Part shown: piece after piece, positions 10,309 to 21,625 of the stretch | How positions within the stretch are numbered: position 1 is the first letter of the stretch | How the letters are laid out: each line of letters begins with the position of its first letter | Assembly (NCBI RefSeq): GCF_901933205.1 | Contig: NC_044577.1 | Coordinates: 1,922,001-1,986,000, forward strand | Length of the DNA: 64,000 bases | Source of the DNA: Camarhynchus parvulus | Taxonomy: Eukaryota; Chordata; Aves; Passeriformes; Thraupidae | Reading direction: 5' to 3' | Notes under the pieces: generated by a model | The model's database searches: none | What the model saw: the letters and a program-made list of their open reading frames with translations, nothing else | Told to the model about the DNA's origin: nothing | Program-made: the position numbers and the translations under genes

Positions 10309-11382
10309 TGGGATATGTATTTCACTTTGCAGTTTAAAATACACAATGACAGCTCAAACATTTTGAGTTTTCCACCCTGCAGCAAGCCACTTCTCCCTTT
10401 TTCCAGTTTTTCTCGCCAAGCAAAAGTTTTTTCACTGAATTCCTACTGGTGGAGCTGCCTCTCTTTCATGCTGTGCAAAGACCTGGCAAAGTGGGGTGAG
10501 GACTCGTAATCCACAGCTGGCCTCAAGTCTCATGATCCAAAGTATCTTGGGAGATGCTGGAAAAGGGCAGAGGGGATTTCTGAGTGTTTCAGAGGGAGGG
10601 GTGTCCAATGTGAAAGAACATGTGCTGAGGTCTGTGGAGCCAAACCCCTTTGTCTTGGAATTATAATGTTAATTAGACCTGACCAGGCATTTCCCAACGT
10701 TGATATGCAATGATTTTTGCAGGTTGAATTTTCCAGAGGAAAGCGTGTTGAAAGAATGTTAATTTTTGCCAAAAAAAAAATCTTTAAAAGAAACAAAACA
10801 CCACAACAACAACAACAAAAAAACCCAATCAACCTTTTCAAAGCCCTTTTGGCACACACCTAACCTGCCTTTGCCACATTCCCCTAAGTGACATTCCCAA
10901 GGTCCCACCAGGTTTTTTTTTTTTTTTTGAAGTGTAAGGAGCAGGAGTGCTGCTTTTCTTTTCTTGGACACACATCTGGTGTTATGGGATTGCTGGTTCC
11001 AGCTGGGATTGGCCTCAGCCAGAGCTTGGCTTCATGGAAGCAGGGTCAGTGCTTTTTGTGCATTCACCAGCACAAATGGAACTGGGGGGAAATAGAACTG
11101 GGGGGAAATCGAGCTGGGACCATGCAAAGCGGACATCACAGGAAAATGAGAGTGCAGCCCCATCCATTCCTGCCTCCTGTCTGTGATTTTCCAGCTGGAT
11201 GGCTGGTGGGAACACTAGGAATCCAGCTGTCCTCTCTGCTGTTCTATGTCATGACCAGAGAGCTCTGAAGGAAATCAGAAATGTGGTTTTACATCTTGTG
11301 GCCCTAAAGGCTTCTCCCAGTTCCTCCTCTGCGCTGACTCCTGGCTTTCGGTGAGGTGGTTGCTCTCTTGCTGGAATTTCAT
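10309..11382. other. unique sequence with A-, CAA- and T-rich runs
   Basis: An A run at 10770-10779, CAA units at 10803-10818 and an 18-base T run ending near 10928. At 11079-11115 a GAACTGGGGGGAAAT unit of 16 bp occurs twice with a partial third copy. No gene seen. Confidence 0.5.
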
Positions 11383-11622
11383 GGGATCAGGGAATCATTA
11401 AGGTTGGAAAAGCCCTCTGAGATCATGGAGTCCAACCATTCCTCCAGCACTGCCCAGGCCAACCACCAACCCATGTCCCCAGGTGCCACATGCATGGGGA
11501 TTTTAAATCCCTCCAGGGATTGGCTGCTCCACCACTGCCCCAGCCAGCTGTGCCAGGACTGGACAACCCTTTCAAGACATTTTTCCTAATCTCCAGTCTA
11601 AACTGCCTATCTTGGCAGGACC
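11383..11622 (-). mobile_element. CR1 fragment, 3' region
   Basis: The plus strand reads GGGAATCATTAAGGTTGGAA, AGCCCTCTGAGATCATGGAG, TTTTAAATCCCTCCAGGGAT and TTTTTCCTAATCTCCAGTCT, which is the complement of the TTTTCCAACCTTAA type of CR1 from the tail inward. It is one of the longer copies. Confidence 0.85.
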
Positions 11623-11990
11623 TTGCCTTTCTCAGCACTTTGGATGCCATCAAGTTACAGGGCATCCCAGGAAAATGTGTGTCTTCATTTATTCTTGCTT
11701 TGAGGCTCTTCTTCTGATCACCCTCATCCCTGCTCCCAGTGCCTCCAAACCTTGGCTTGGTGAAGGTTGCTTGTCCAATTCCCCACTTCCCTGAGCCTTG
11801 GGCTGAATCAGTGCTCCTTATCTTCCTGTGGGTGATGATAATGGCTTTGCAGGCCATGCATTCCTAATGTTCCTCACATGGAAAAAAAAAAGTCTGCAGA
11901 GATTCTCCTTAATGTTTCTGTGCATAGGCCCTGGGGAGATCATCGCTTCCTGAAATGATCCCAGCTCCAGCCTCTGTGTTCCTTGTCACT
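11623..11990. other. unique non-coding sequence
   Basis: Nothing recognisable apart from a short A run near 11881. Confidence 0.4.
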
Positions 11991-12145
11991 GGTGGGTTGG
12001 AAGGGACCTCAAAGCTCATCCAGTGCCACCCCTGCCATGTCAGGGACACCTCCCACTGTCCCAGGATGCTCCAACCTGGCCTTGGACACTTCCAGGGATC
12101 CAGGGGCAGGCCCAGCTGCTCTGGGAAACCTGCTCCACCTTGAGT
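11991..12145 (-). mobile_element. CR1 fragment, 3' end
   Basis: GGGTTGGAAGGGACCTCAAA, GTGCCACCCCTGCCATG, CTCCAACCTGGCCTTGGACA and CTTCCAGGGATCCAGGGGCA mark a CR1 reverse complement. Confidence 0.85.
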
Positions 12146-12520
12146 TAGGACAGGATCTTAGGTTTAAAGATTCAAATCTGAAGTTTAAAGTTTAAATTTG
12201 AAGCTGTCCCCAGTCCGGGTTAGAGGGTTTCCTGCGTCGCAGAGAATCTGGGGGAACTAAAGGCAAGATCCTGATGGTTTCATGCAAAACCTATGCATTT
12301 ATTCTGGATAAAAGTAGTGCTTGAAATCGACTGGCAGGGTTATCAGGACAGGTCACCAAGCAAAGGGTGATTCAGACTCCCTTTTGCCTCAGCCCACAGC
12401 CTCTGAGGCTTCAGCAAAGCCCTTCAGACAAGGCCAAGGACAAAGATGTGAGGACTTTCCCGTTGAGGGTCAGACTTTGGTTCCTAGCTTGATTACATTA
12501 AGCCTTGTACACCATGAACT
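12146..12520 (-). mobile_element. possible LTR remnant (uncertain)
   Basis: It has a TTTAAA-rich start (12155-12200) and a GCATTTATTCTGG block near 12293 that gives an AATAAA signal on the minus strand. The sequence around it differs in style from its neighbours. I cannot define terminal TG/CA ends or a target duplication, so this may be unique sequence. Confidence 0.2.
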
Positions 12521-14888
12521 CACATAAAATTCCTGCTCTCCACTTCCCCCGTGCTTTATTAGGTGCTTTAATTGTTTTACACCCTTTTCCACACTTTGCC
12601 TTGGATGCGCTGAGCTTTGTTTTCCTTCCTACAACAGCTGCTGATGGATTTTGACTGGAGTAATCTTGGCACCAGTCTTCTCCTTGGGGAAATGCCCCTG
12701 TGAACGGGCCAGAAGGAGTTGATGACATTGCTGTGCCCAGAGGCTGCTGCAGCAGGGGAAATCTGTGATTAGACTTCAACAGGCTTGGGATGGAGTCTGC
12801 CCTAAGGAGACGGTGTCAACGCGCTGCTATTTCCTGAAAATCAGCCTGGCCTGGAGCAGGGATCACATCCAGAGGGCTCTAATCAGTCCTCCTGGCCTGT
12901 TAGTGGTTGCAGGGGATACCAAAGGCCCACGTAAGGCCTGGACAATTCCTTTTATTTATTTTAAGCATTGCTTTGAGCATGAGCCTGGTCCAAGCAGCGC
13001 CAGTGGTGGAAGAGCGAAGAACCTGAGCCTCTCCGCATGGAATGTTACTTCATTTTCCAGCTACTTCCTACTCAGGGAAATATTGTTTGCAGATGGTGCA
13101 GTCACAAAAGCATCATGTACCACTCTGTTATTATCCAGATGGATTTACTGCTGCCGGGAAACCTCTCTGCTGTCTCGTTTTGGGAACAAGGCTCACACAT
13201 GGAATGGTTCTGCTCAAGATCCATCCAGTGCCAAGACGTAAAAAACTCCACATCCATAACCCTGACAGACTGGTTTGCTGTTGCTTCCTTTAAATCCCAG
13301 CCTGGGCTTGGCAGGATGGACAGAAATGCCTGGAGATCTTGAGTCCTTTTGGGGTCAGACAGGGAGAGACTCTGCTCCTTGCAGGAAAAGCAGATGCCAT
13401 GGAGGAGGTTGTGTCCTCTGTCCCACCTCACCTCTCAGGGGAGATGGAAAAATGCTCAGCATTCCAGCAGGAAGGGGACTTGCTGCAGGTGCCTCTGACT
13501 TCTTTGCTCACCCACTGGCATGAGTTGTTTCATCCACTTGCCACAAAAACTTGGGAGAAATGATAAAGGATGTAATGCCACGAGGCAGAGCAGAGCCGCC
13601 TGGAAATCCTGGAAAAAAGCCTCTCCATCCCATAGTGGGAATGATGCCAACGTCTGGCTGTGACTTCCCTTGAAGACACCCATTTTCAGGCTGCCATCAG
13701 CCTGCCCTGGAAGCTGGGCAGGTCCAAAACACCACTCCACACTGAAACCAGCTGGGAAAAGTCTCACAGATGAGAGGAATTTCTTCCTGGTGACCATAGA
13801 GGAGAACCCCAAATTATCCCTGAGAACCCTGACTCCAAACGAGCAATCCTCTCACTTCCCACTCAAACCAGAGATGGGGAAGCACCAGGGCTGGAGCTCC
13901 AGGCTGAGTCCTGGATCTACAGCAGGTTATTCTCCCTGCCCTGGTCACGCTCTCTTAAATTTCCCAACTTTTTTTTGGCTGGCAGCAGTGTTTTTGAAAC
14001 AGCATCCACGGAAATTATGGTCTTGCTTCACTGCCCACACTTGGATGACAGCTGGCTCTGGCTGGAGCTCTTTAAATCCAGTGGTCTGCATTTAAATAAG
14101 TTTCATTTATTAAAATTAGGTGAAACATAACTCTTGCCATAAAACAATATTTGTTTGGTTTTTTTTTTAAAGATCTGCTCAGCGATTTCATCTTTTCCTT
14201 TAACTGAGCCTTTTGATTAACTCAGTATTTTTTTTTCTTGCAGGTTATTTATGTGTGTGCAGCCCATATTTGTGTGGGTTTGGTGCTGATCAGCTGCGTG
14301 TGTGTTTACAATAGCCCTTGTGTTATCCCAGCCGGCAGCCTAAAAACACTTCCAAATTATTCCACATCAGAAGCAATGAGGGTTTGGATAGGCTCCTAGG
14401 GGAAAGTCTTGACATGGTGCCCAAACCTCAGTCCCAGTGCTGTAAGTCAGGCACGTGGCTGATATTTTATCCACCCCAGCCTGGACTTTCACAGGCTGTT
14501 TTGTTTGTGGAGGAAACGGGAACTTGGGAGCAATTTTAATCAGGGATTTCTTGGAGATGGGCTTCCTCCATCCCTTCGTCCTGTTCTCCTCTCCTGACAC
14601 ACGTGCCTGCTCTCTGCCTGTGTTTTCTGTGGAAAAATTATGGAAAATAAGTGCACAGAAGCACAATGGGCAGGCAGGGCTGGAATAAATCCCTCAGTGG
14701 AGAGGGGCTGACCTGGCTCATGCCTTTGGAGCAATGCTGATTTTATGTATAAACTATTTTTTTTAAAAAAACTATGTATAAAACTTGAATGACTGTAGGT
14801 GGGTGAGCACCAGGGATTTCAAGTCCAGCTCTGTTTGGTGTTCAGGTCTAAACAGTGCTGTAAAAAACCCTGGAAACGCTCCAGTAAA
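12521..14888. other. long unique non-coding stretch
   Basis: No recognisable repeat. The part at 14080-14260 is AT-rich with T runs (14158-14168, 14229-14237). Short open frames carry no family signature. A conserved non-coding element could hide here, but sequence alone cannot show it. Confidence 0.4.
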
Positions 14889-14983
14889 TCCCAGAGTGGT
14901 TTGGGTTGGAAGGCACCATAAAAAAAATCTTATTCCACCCCTTGCCAAGGGCAGGGACACCTTCCACTAGACCAGGTTGCTCA
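14889..14983 (-). mobile_element. CR1 fragment, 3' end
   Basis: GTGGTTTGGGTTGGAAGGCA, then AGGGCAGGGACACCTTCCAC and TAGACCAGGTTGCTCAATGT on the plus strand. About 95 bp of the extreme 3' end survives, with an A-run insertion at the centre. Confidence 0.85.
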
Positions 14984-15410
14984 ATGTGGAAAAAATCAGA
15001 TTGTCTCAAAAACAAATTCCTACATGTGAGTTCAGTTCTGGAATTCTTTCCTTTTCAGCTGGACTAAATATGACAATGTTTTCCGAAAATATTGCCATTA
15101 CTGTGGCTTGAAGACTCAACACCTGAGCCAGCTCTGGTCTTGGACCTTCAGTTACTCATAAATAACCCACTGTACTATTGGAGTAAAGATCACTTGAAAA
15201 AATGTAATTTAAAACCTGCACGCGCATTGATTTAGGAATTTCGTTGCTATTTAGGGATTTCGTTGCTATCTCATCTCAAAACCTTTCCCTTGGCCGTCTG
15301 CAATTCCAAATCACAAAATGTGTTCCAGAAACCCCCTTGTCGTGTCCTATAATGTGAGGGAAGACATTCCATGGGGGTTGCTTTTCTCAAAAACATTAAA
15401 ACATCACAAG
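14984..15410. other. unique non-coding sequence
   Basis: AT-richer than average. GGAATTTCGTTGCTATTTAG and GGGATTTCGTTGCTATCTCA (15236-15275) form a two-copy 21-bp direct repeat. Nothing else seen. Confidence 0.4.
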
Positions 15411-15568
15411 CAGTGTGGATTCCCCATCCCTGGAAGTGCCCAAGGCCAGCTTGGATGGAGCTTGGAGCAACCTGGGATAGGGGAAGGTGTCCCTGCCCAT
15501 GGCAGGGGTGGAATGAGATGGACTTTAAGGTCCCTCCCAACCCACACCAGTCTGGAATTCTCTGATTA
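15411..15568 (+). mobile_element. CR1 fragment, 3' end
   Basis: CATCCCTGGAAGTGCCCAAG, GGAGCTTGGAGCAACCTGGG, GGTGTCCCTGCCCATGGCAG, TTTAAGGTCCCTCCCAACCC and an ATTCTCTGATT end. A near-complete 3' terminus with a good consensus match. Confidence 0.9.
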
Positions 15569-16607
15569 AGAGCTCTCTTTCTCAATCTTTAGATGAGCAC
15601 CTCACAGGTTGTGCACTGAGGCTGGGAGAAGGACATAAATTCCTTCTCCTTAAGGCGGTGCAGAAGTCCAGAAAACAGATCCAGATCCCCTTGGATCACC
15701 TTGTCCTTTCCTCTGCAACTTTCTAAAGGAAACCCAGGGTTCTGGAGACGCTGAGTGACCTTCCAGAGAAGGGCAAGAATCCCTCTGGAACCCCTGGCAG
15801 GTCCATTCCCTCCATTAGGGCAATGAAGCGTTCACCTCTCCTGCGGCAATGACCCATTTCTAAACCGTTTCACACCTACTTTAAACCTCGGGGTTTAAGG
15901 CCATGAAACTCCTTTGGCCGTGGCCACATGGTGTCTGTTGTTAAGCAGACTGTTAAAATTAATCAACCCAGATTAAACAGCCAAAATTATCACTCTTCTG
16001 AATCTAAAGAGGGGCTGATTAAATCTCTGAAAAATCCTGGCAGGAATTGCCTATGAATTAAAAAAAAAAAATCTATAGGATGTGTAAGGCTCGATGTGTT
16101 GGTCTGCTGGAATCCAAACTGTCCCTCACTGCAAACCCCTTTATCAGCAAACCTCCCCTCTGCCTGAGGAGAACTTCTGTATCCCAAATTCCTGTGCTCT
16201 CTCCTGATCCTGCGAGCTCATGGTTGCTGCTGGCTCTAAGTCACACCCCAATACACAGAGCTGTCAGCAAAGGAGATTAAAAAACAAAACAAATTGGTAA
16301 ATAGGCACGATTTGCCTCAGAGCTTAGGCTGGAGGCTTCAGGTCATCCTGAAGCCCTGCAGGAGGAAGCCCTGCAGAATCCAGGGTGGGAGAATGGGAAG
16401 GAAACTCAAGCCCAAGTGACTTCACGTGCACTTGTTGGAAGTGGAGGGCAGGAGGAGGAGGAACAATTCCCTCGTGAATTTTCCCACTGGGCTGCTGAAG
16501 CAGAAGCATCTGGACCACTTCTGAAGGCCTGTTGGACCTCTGGGCCAGCTGGATCCCTGAGGGAAATGGTGCTGCCTGAGCAATGGGGAGCATGAGGGAA
16601 AATTCCT
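15569..16607. other. unique non-coding sequence
   Basis: At 15950-16080 the sequence is AT-rich and repeat-free with several TTAATC/GATTAA motifs (homeodomain-like). That is weak grounds for a conserved non-coding element. No gene signal. Confidence 0.35.
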
Positions 16608-16775
16608 CATGGAAATGGTGGTCCAGGGCAATGGTGGAGTCACCATCCCTGAAAGTGCTCAAAAAACGTGTGGATGTGGCACTTTAGAACATGGTGGCGG
16701 TGCTGGGTTGATGGCTGGACTTGGTGATCTTAAAGGTCTTTCCCAGCCTAAATAATTCCATGATTCTGTGTCTGC
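16608..16775 (+). mobile_element. CR1 fragment, 3' end
   Basis: GTGGAGTCACCATCCCTGAA, AAACGTGTGGATGTGGCACT, GGTGCTGGGTTGATGGCTGG and GATCTTAAAGGTCTTTCCCA, ending CCATGATTCTGTG. This is the TTTTCCAACCTTAA-type CR1, distinct from the more frequent GGTGTCCCTGCCCATGGC type. Confidence 0.9.
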
Positions 16776-17441
16776 AGAGCCTCCTTCCTCCTCTCCTTTC
16801 CCTGGTCTTCGCTCTCCCCCTCTCTGAGAGCAAGTCTGGAGGCAGCAATCACCCTCATGCCCAGCAGAATGTCATCTCCTGGTAATTAGAGATGGAAAAT
16901 CACAACATTGGGAATGTTTGTGCTTAAACAGAGTCCTGGCAAGACTTGGATTGCCTTGGAGTAAGCAGAGTGCTATCAGGATCACAGGATGCTGAGCTGG
17001 AAATTCGGGAGGGGGGCAGATCCTGTGGTTGAAGAGGGTGGTTGCAATGCCACTGAGCTGAGCAGAGCTCTGGTTTGTGTCAGCTGGGGATGCAGAGCCT
17101 CTGGAATTGTGCTGGGATCCTGCTGGGTGGAGACTTGACTCTCAAAAGCCAGCAGATGATACCTGAAACCTGGGAATGTGTTTAATATCATGTGCAGCTC
17201 CCGCAGCTCTGGGTAGTCTGGCCCTCCAGCCCAAATGCCATCTGCTGCCAATAGCTGCTTTGGATTATTCTGTGGTTTTCTGAAAGGCAAACAACTTCCA
17301 TGCAGGGCTAATGGAGGAGCTCCCATCTCTAGAGGCTGCTGGATGAGTCACACAGCCCAAAGCTGAAGAAATGGAGTGAAACACAAAAGTGGCCACAGAT
17401 ATTTGCTTCTTACAAGACATGGAGTGTTGCACCTGCAGTAA
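16776..17441. other. unique non-coding sequence
   Basis: Nothing recognisable. The sequence ends at the border of the pyrimidine tract. Confidence 0.4.
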
Positions 17442-17932
17442 TTTCCTTTCCTTTCCTTTCCTTTCCTTTCCTTTCCTTTCCTTTCCTTTCCTTTCCTTTC
17501 CTTTCCTTTCCTTTCCTTTCCTTTCCTTTCCTTTCCTTTCCTTTCCTTTCCTTTCCTTTCCTTTCCTTTCCTTTCCTTTCCTTTCCTTTCCTTTCCCTTC
17601 TTTCCTTTCCTTTCCTTTCTCCTTTCCTTTCCTTTCCTTTCCTTCCCCTTCCTTCCCTTCCCTTTCCTTTCCTTCCTTCCTTTTCCTTTTCCTTTCCCTT
17701 CCCTTCCTTTTCCCTTTTCCTTTTCCTTTTCCTTTTCCTTTTCCTTTTCCTTTTCCTTTTTTTCTTTTCTTTTCTTTCTTTCTTTTTTCTTTTCCTTTTC
17801 CTTTCCCTTTTCTTTCCCCTTTTTTCCCTTTTCCTTTCCCCCTTTTCCTTTCCCCTTTTCCTTTCCCTTCTTTTTTCCCCTTTTTTTTCTTTCCTTTCCC
17901 CTTTTCCCTTCCCCTTTTCCTTTCCCCTTCCT
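17442..17932. repeat. 491-bp pure pyrimidine tract, CTTTC microsatellite
   Basis: Every base from 17442 to 17932 is C or T on the plus strand. About 30 perfect CTTTC units (17446-17595) pass into TTTTCC and mixed C/T units. The mirror-like homopyrimidine nature makes triplex (H-DNA) formation plausible. All open frames through it (Lys/Gly/Glu/Arg-rich on the minus strand, Ser/Phe/Pro-rich on the plus strand) are translation artefacts. Confidence 0.98.
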
Positions 17933-17938
17933 GTTGCT

Positions 17939-18384
17939 TGTGATAAAGAAGGATGTAGGACACATTTTGTGGTGCAAAAAGAAAGGATCACTCCTGGTTT
18001 ATTTTGTGTGTCCCTTTTTATGGGATTTTTAAAGAACATCCCCTGTCTATCCCCCAACTGGTCAGTAACAAGTTGTTACTCTATTCATTGGTCACTCAAA
18101 CCCACAGTATTTTGTCAAAGATAGTTTTCATTTTTCTATCTAACAGCATAAAAACAGTTTATACAGGTGGCTAGTATTTATCATAGCCCTAGAGTTCCTT
18201 CTCAGGGAAAACAAGCTGTTTTACACAGTCCTAGACCTCTTTCTCAAGGAAAACAAGCTATTTTCCACAGCTGCAGAATTCTGCTCTCACTAAGAGCTGT
18301 CAGCTTTCTCATAGCTCCTGTCAGCTCAGTCAGGATTCAGTCTGTAGGCCTTTGGCTGCTGTTTCACCACCACGCTTCTCCACA
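17939..18384 (-). mobile_element. ERV solo LTR
   Basis: On the minus strand it starts TGTGGAGAAGCG and ends in TTTATCACA, with TG..CA termini 446 bp apart. A TATA-like CCCATAAAAAGG (18013-18024) and an AATAAA signal (17998-18003) lie in the correct order on the minus strand. A 42-bp direct repeat in the presumed U3 (starting at 18188 and 18230, shared GGAAAACAAGCT) resembles duplicated enhancer units. No target duplication is seen, perhaps because the pyrimidine tract expanded at the left edge. Confidence 0.65.
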
Positions 18385-18426
18385 GTAAAATCTTGTCCAG
18401 AAACTGCTCAGCAAATTTTGACAAAA

Positions 18427-18705
18427 TCCTGGAGTACCAGGAAAAGGGGGAATGGCTTCAAACTGCAAGAGGGCAGGGATAGATGGGATATTGGGATGGA
18501 ATTCTTCCCTGTGAGGGTGGTGAGGCCCTGGCACAGGGTGCCCAGAGCAGCTGTGGCTGCCCCTGGATCCCTGGCAGTGCCCAAGGCCAGGCTGGACAGG
18601 GCTTGGAGCAGCCTGGGACAGTGGAAGTTGTCCCTGACATGGCAGGGGTGGCACTGGATGGGCTTTGAGGTCCCTTCCAAACCCAACCCAGCGAGTGATT
18701 CTAAA
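18427..18705 (+). mobile_element. CR1 fragment, 3' region
   Basis: GGAATGGCTTCAAACTGCAA, GGGCAGGGATAGATGGGATA, CTTCCCTGTGAGGGTGGTGA, GGCACAGGGTGCCCAGAGCA, CCCTGGATCCCTGGCAGTGC, GGCTTGGAGCAGCCTGGGAC and GGCTTTGAGGTCCCTTCCAA. One of the most complete CR1 tails in the window, about 280 bp. Confidence 0.92.
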
Positions 18706-20059
18706 CTCCCTGAGAGCCAGTCTGAGCTGTTGGTCTGACCTGCTGGATCTGAGGACACCTGAAGGCTCCCTTCCTCCCTGCCACCATCTTTTGGCAGGAA
18801 CAATCCCTGATGGAGCCACAGGGACTCGGCTCCTCGCTGGGGCCAGCAGCAGCTCCTGCAGCTGGAAGCCAGGGCAGCCCCTGGGTCTGTGCCCACTTGG
18901 CAGCCCCCTCCCTGAACCCAGGGCTCATTGTGGGCTGGGAGCTCCCAGAGCCAGCCCCCAGGGCCTGGCCAGCAATTCCTGGCATTCCCTGGGGCTGATT
19001 TGCATCTCCTTTGGTCCCACCAGCCCACCTTAGTGAACAGCCCTGCCTCGCCTTTCACTCCTTTCCAGCATGCCAGATTTTGGAGGCTGCAGAGAGACAG
19101 AAAGTCTGCACAGCTTGCTGAGGAGGAAAACACTGAATAAAACCCTAAACCAGAGCATTTTACAGCAGTGGTTCTCTGGGAATGCTCCTGGCATTCCCTG
19201 GTGTGAACAAGCCAGGATGGGATGGCAAACCTCACACACCTGGCAGATGCTGGATTCCCTTCCCACTCCTGATCTTCCTCACACAGCTCCACTCCAGGCT
19301 GGATATCCCAGCAGATATCCCTCACAGCTTCAACCCAGGCTGGATATCCCAGCAGAGCTTGTCAGGAGAGAGGGAATTCACATGTTCCTGCTCCCTGCAG
19401 CTGGGCTGAGGGAATTGTTCCGTGGTGACTCTGCTCTGCCCTCCCACAGCACAGCAGTGACCTCAGCTTGGGTCACTCTCCAGAGTTACAGACACAAAAC
19501 AGGTGCTTGGTAACAGATATCCTGATTTTCCAGATAAATGCCAGCTCTCTTTTTATGTCTTCTGAGCTCTGTTTCACTACTTTATATCCTTCAGAACTCA
19601 CTTTGCTGGTTGCATGTCATGACACCTATTTTATGGTGTTGTTTTTATCTGTTAAAAATGGCATTTTCTAAAAGTCAATTTTTCTTTGTCTGCACTTCAC
19701 CTTGTAAAAGACTCATTTGAGACTCTGGTTTCCATCACTCTGGTGTCAATCACCAGTATTTTCTACATATGAAAAGGAGAATAATTTGAATTCCAATGTG
19801 GCTTCAAAACGTAGAGTTTGGCGTTTTTCCCCAAGATAAAATAGGTGTAATTTTAAAAGTGTTTTTTGTCTGTGTTAATGTCAAAGTAAATTTTAACTGC
19901 CTTTTTAAATTTTTTTTTTCTTTTAGCAGAAGCTAGAGGTTATTGATAATGAGACTTTTGGACAACTGGACTTGAAAAATTGCTGCTTTGAAAGCTGTGA
20001 AATGTCTGAGAGAGGCTGTCAACTTTTTTTTATGCTTAATTAAAAATAATCATGGTTTT
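18706..20059. other. unique non-coding sequence
   Basis: A 41-bp direct repeat (CCAGGCTGGATATCCCAGCA at 19294 and 19335). The segment 19530-20060 is AT-rich and repeat-free. No coding evidence. Confidence 0.4.
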
Positions 20060-20255
20060 GGGAAGGGGCTTATTTATTTATTATAAATATGTTTATATAT
20101 TATTTATTATAATATATAACATATAACATATAATATATTATATATATATATAATATACATACTATATACTATATACTATATACTATATACTATATTATAT
20201 ATTACATATATAATATATAATATATATTATATCTATAATATATATTTATTTATTT
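20060..20255. repeat. AT-rich array (TATA / ACTATAT units)
   Basis: It begins with TTTA units and becomes almost pure A/T with repeated ATACTAT heptamers at about 20158-20195 and TATATA stretches. Confidence 0.95.
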
Positions 20256-21337
20256 CCTGGCTTCTTGTTAGTTCTCTCCAACCTGTCTTGTTTCTGGTGA
20301 TGGAAACCTGTCTCTGGTGATGGAAACTCATCCCAAGCTCTTCTCCTGGACCTGGCTCAGTACAGGACTTGCTTCTGGAAGTGCTGCCACACAAAATCAA
20401 AAGCTGTGGCTCTTGTAACTCACTTGGCACAAGCCAGCCTGGCATTTTCCTCAGCAGGGCTTATCCCAGACTGGTTTAAAAGGCAAAGAAAAAGGAGGAT
20501 TAGACCAAAGCAGTTGCAGAGCACACGTTGTACATACTGATGTCTTGTTGGAGCAGGAGAAGGCTGGAAAAAGCACTGCCCATGTTTAATGAGGGTGCAG
20601 TCTTGCTTCCTGAATGCCTGGCTCCTTTGCCAATCAGATATTCTGCATCACTGAAGGAGCCAGGCTAATGAGATTATGGGTTATCACCTCGAGAAATAAA
20701 GCCCAGCCACTGGAAGAACAAGATTTCTGTGGGAATGGTGCTGAAGGCTGGGTTGGATGGCTGGGCTCTCCTCCTGGGGCTGTTCAGGGGAAAGCACTGA
20801 GCCCTGCAAGTGCTTCCACATAGGTGACCCTGCACCTCCCGGCCAAAAAAACCAAACTGGAGTCACTTTATATCCTGGGTTTTACCAAGACTGAGCAAAT
20901 TTTAAATGTGGCACATCGCAGATTTGTTTTGCCCCAGCTGCCAACGTTGTGCCTGCTGCACCACAGAAAATGTAAAACCTTGGGATTTTCCACAAACGCT
21001 GCTCCCTAAGAGCACAGCTGGATGTCCAGGCAGAGGAGGAAAACCTCCACAGCAGTGATCTTCAGGAAGGAAACCTCTCCAGGTGTTCCATCCTGGCTGA
21101 GGCTGTGCACATCTGTAGGAAGAGCTGCAGCCTCCACTCCTGTATGCCCAGTTCTGGCATCTCCCACTCTCCAGGCACTGGAATCCCAAGGAGGGTTAAG
21201 GGATGGGAAGTGCTTTTCCAGCTCTGTGCCTGTTTCTGGTGGGTTTTAAAAGTAGTTTTGCAGTTGGATTTCTTTACCTTTGTTCCCTATAAAATCCCCT
21301 GCTGGCAGAGCAAACAGTGATGCTGTGGAGAGAGAGA
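20256..21337. other. unique non-coding sequence
   Basis: A short internal repeat TCTGGTGATGGAAAC occurs twice near 20293-20325. No known element or gene. Confidence 0.4.
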
Positions 21338-21625
21338 CCTTGGATTATGGGATCTCCTGAGCTGGAAGGGACCCACGAGGATCATGGAGTCCAACCCCAC
21401 CCTGAGCATCCCTGGGAGCATTGTCCATATGTTTCTTGGGCTCTGGCAGCCTGGGGCTGTGCCCATTCCCTGGGGAGCCTGGGCAGTGCCCAGGGGATTC
21501 TTCCCCTGGGGGAAGAATCTTTTCCTAAAATCCAACCTAAACATCCCCTGACACAGCTCCAGCCATTCCCTGGCTCCTGTCCCTGTCACAGGGAGCAGAG
21601 ATTGGAGCTGTCCCTCCTTGTGAGG
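21338..21625 (-). mobile_element. CR1 fragment, divergent subfamily
   Basis: The plus strand reads GAGCTGGAAGGGACCCACGA, GATCATGGAGTCCAACCCCA, GGGCTCTGGCAGCCTGGGGC, TTCCCTGGGGAGCCTGGGCA and AAAATCCAACCTAAACATCC. This is a CR1 subfamily different from most copies here; its only relative in the window is at 53545-53610. Confidence 0.85.

Noticed and set aside
12146..12520. A second exact LTR with defined edges
   Set aside because: I could not find TG..CA ends or a target duplication; kept only as a low-confidence remnant.
17265..18057. Lys/Gly/Glu/Arg-rich minus-strand and Ser/Phe/Pro-rich plus-strand open frames
   Set aside because: Direct translations of the pure pyrimidine tract.
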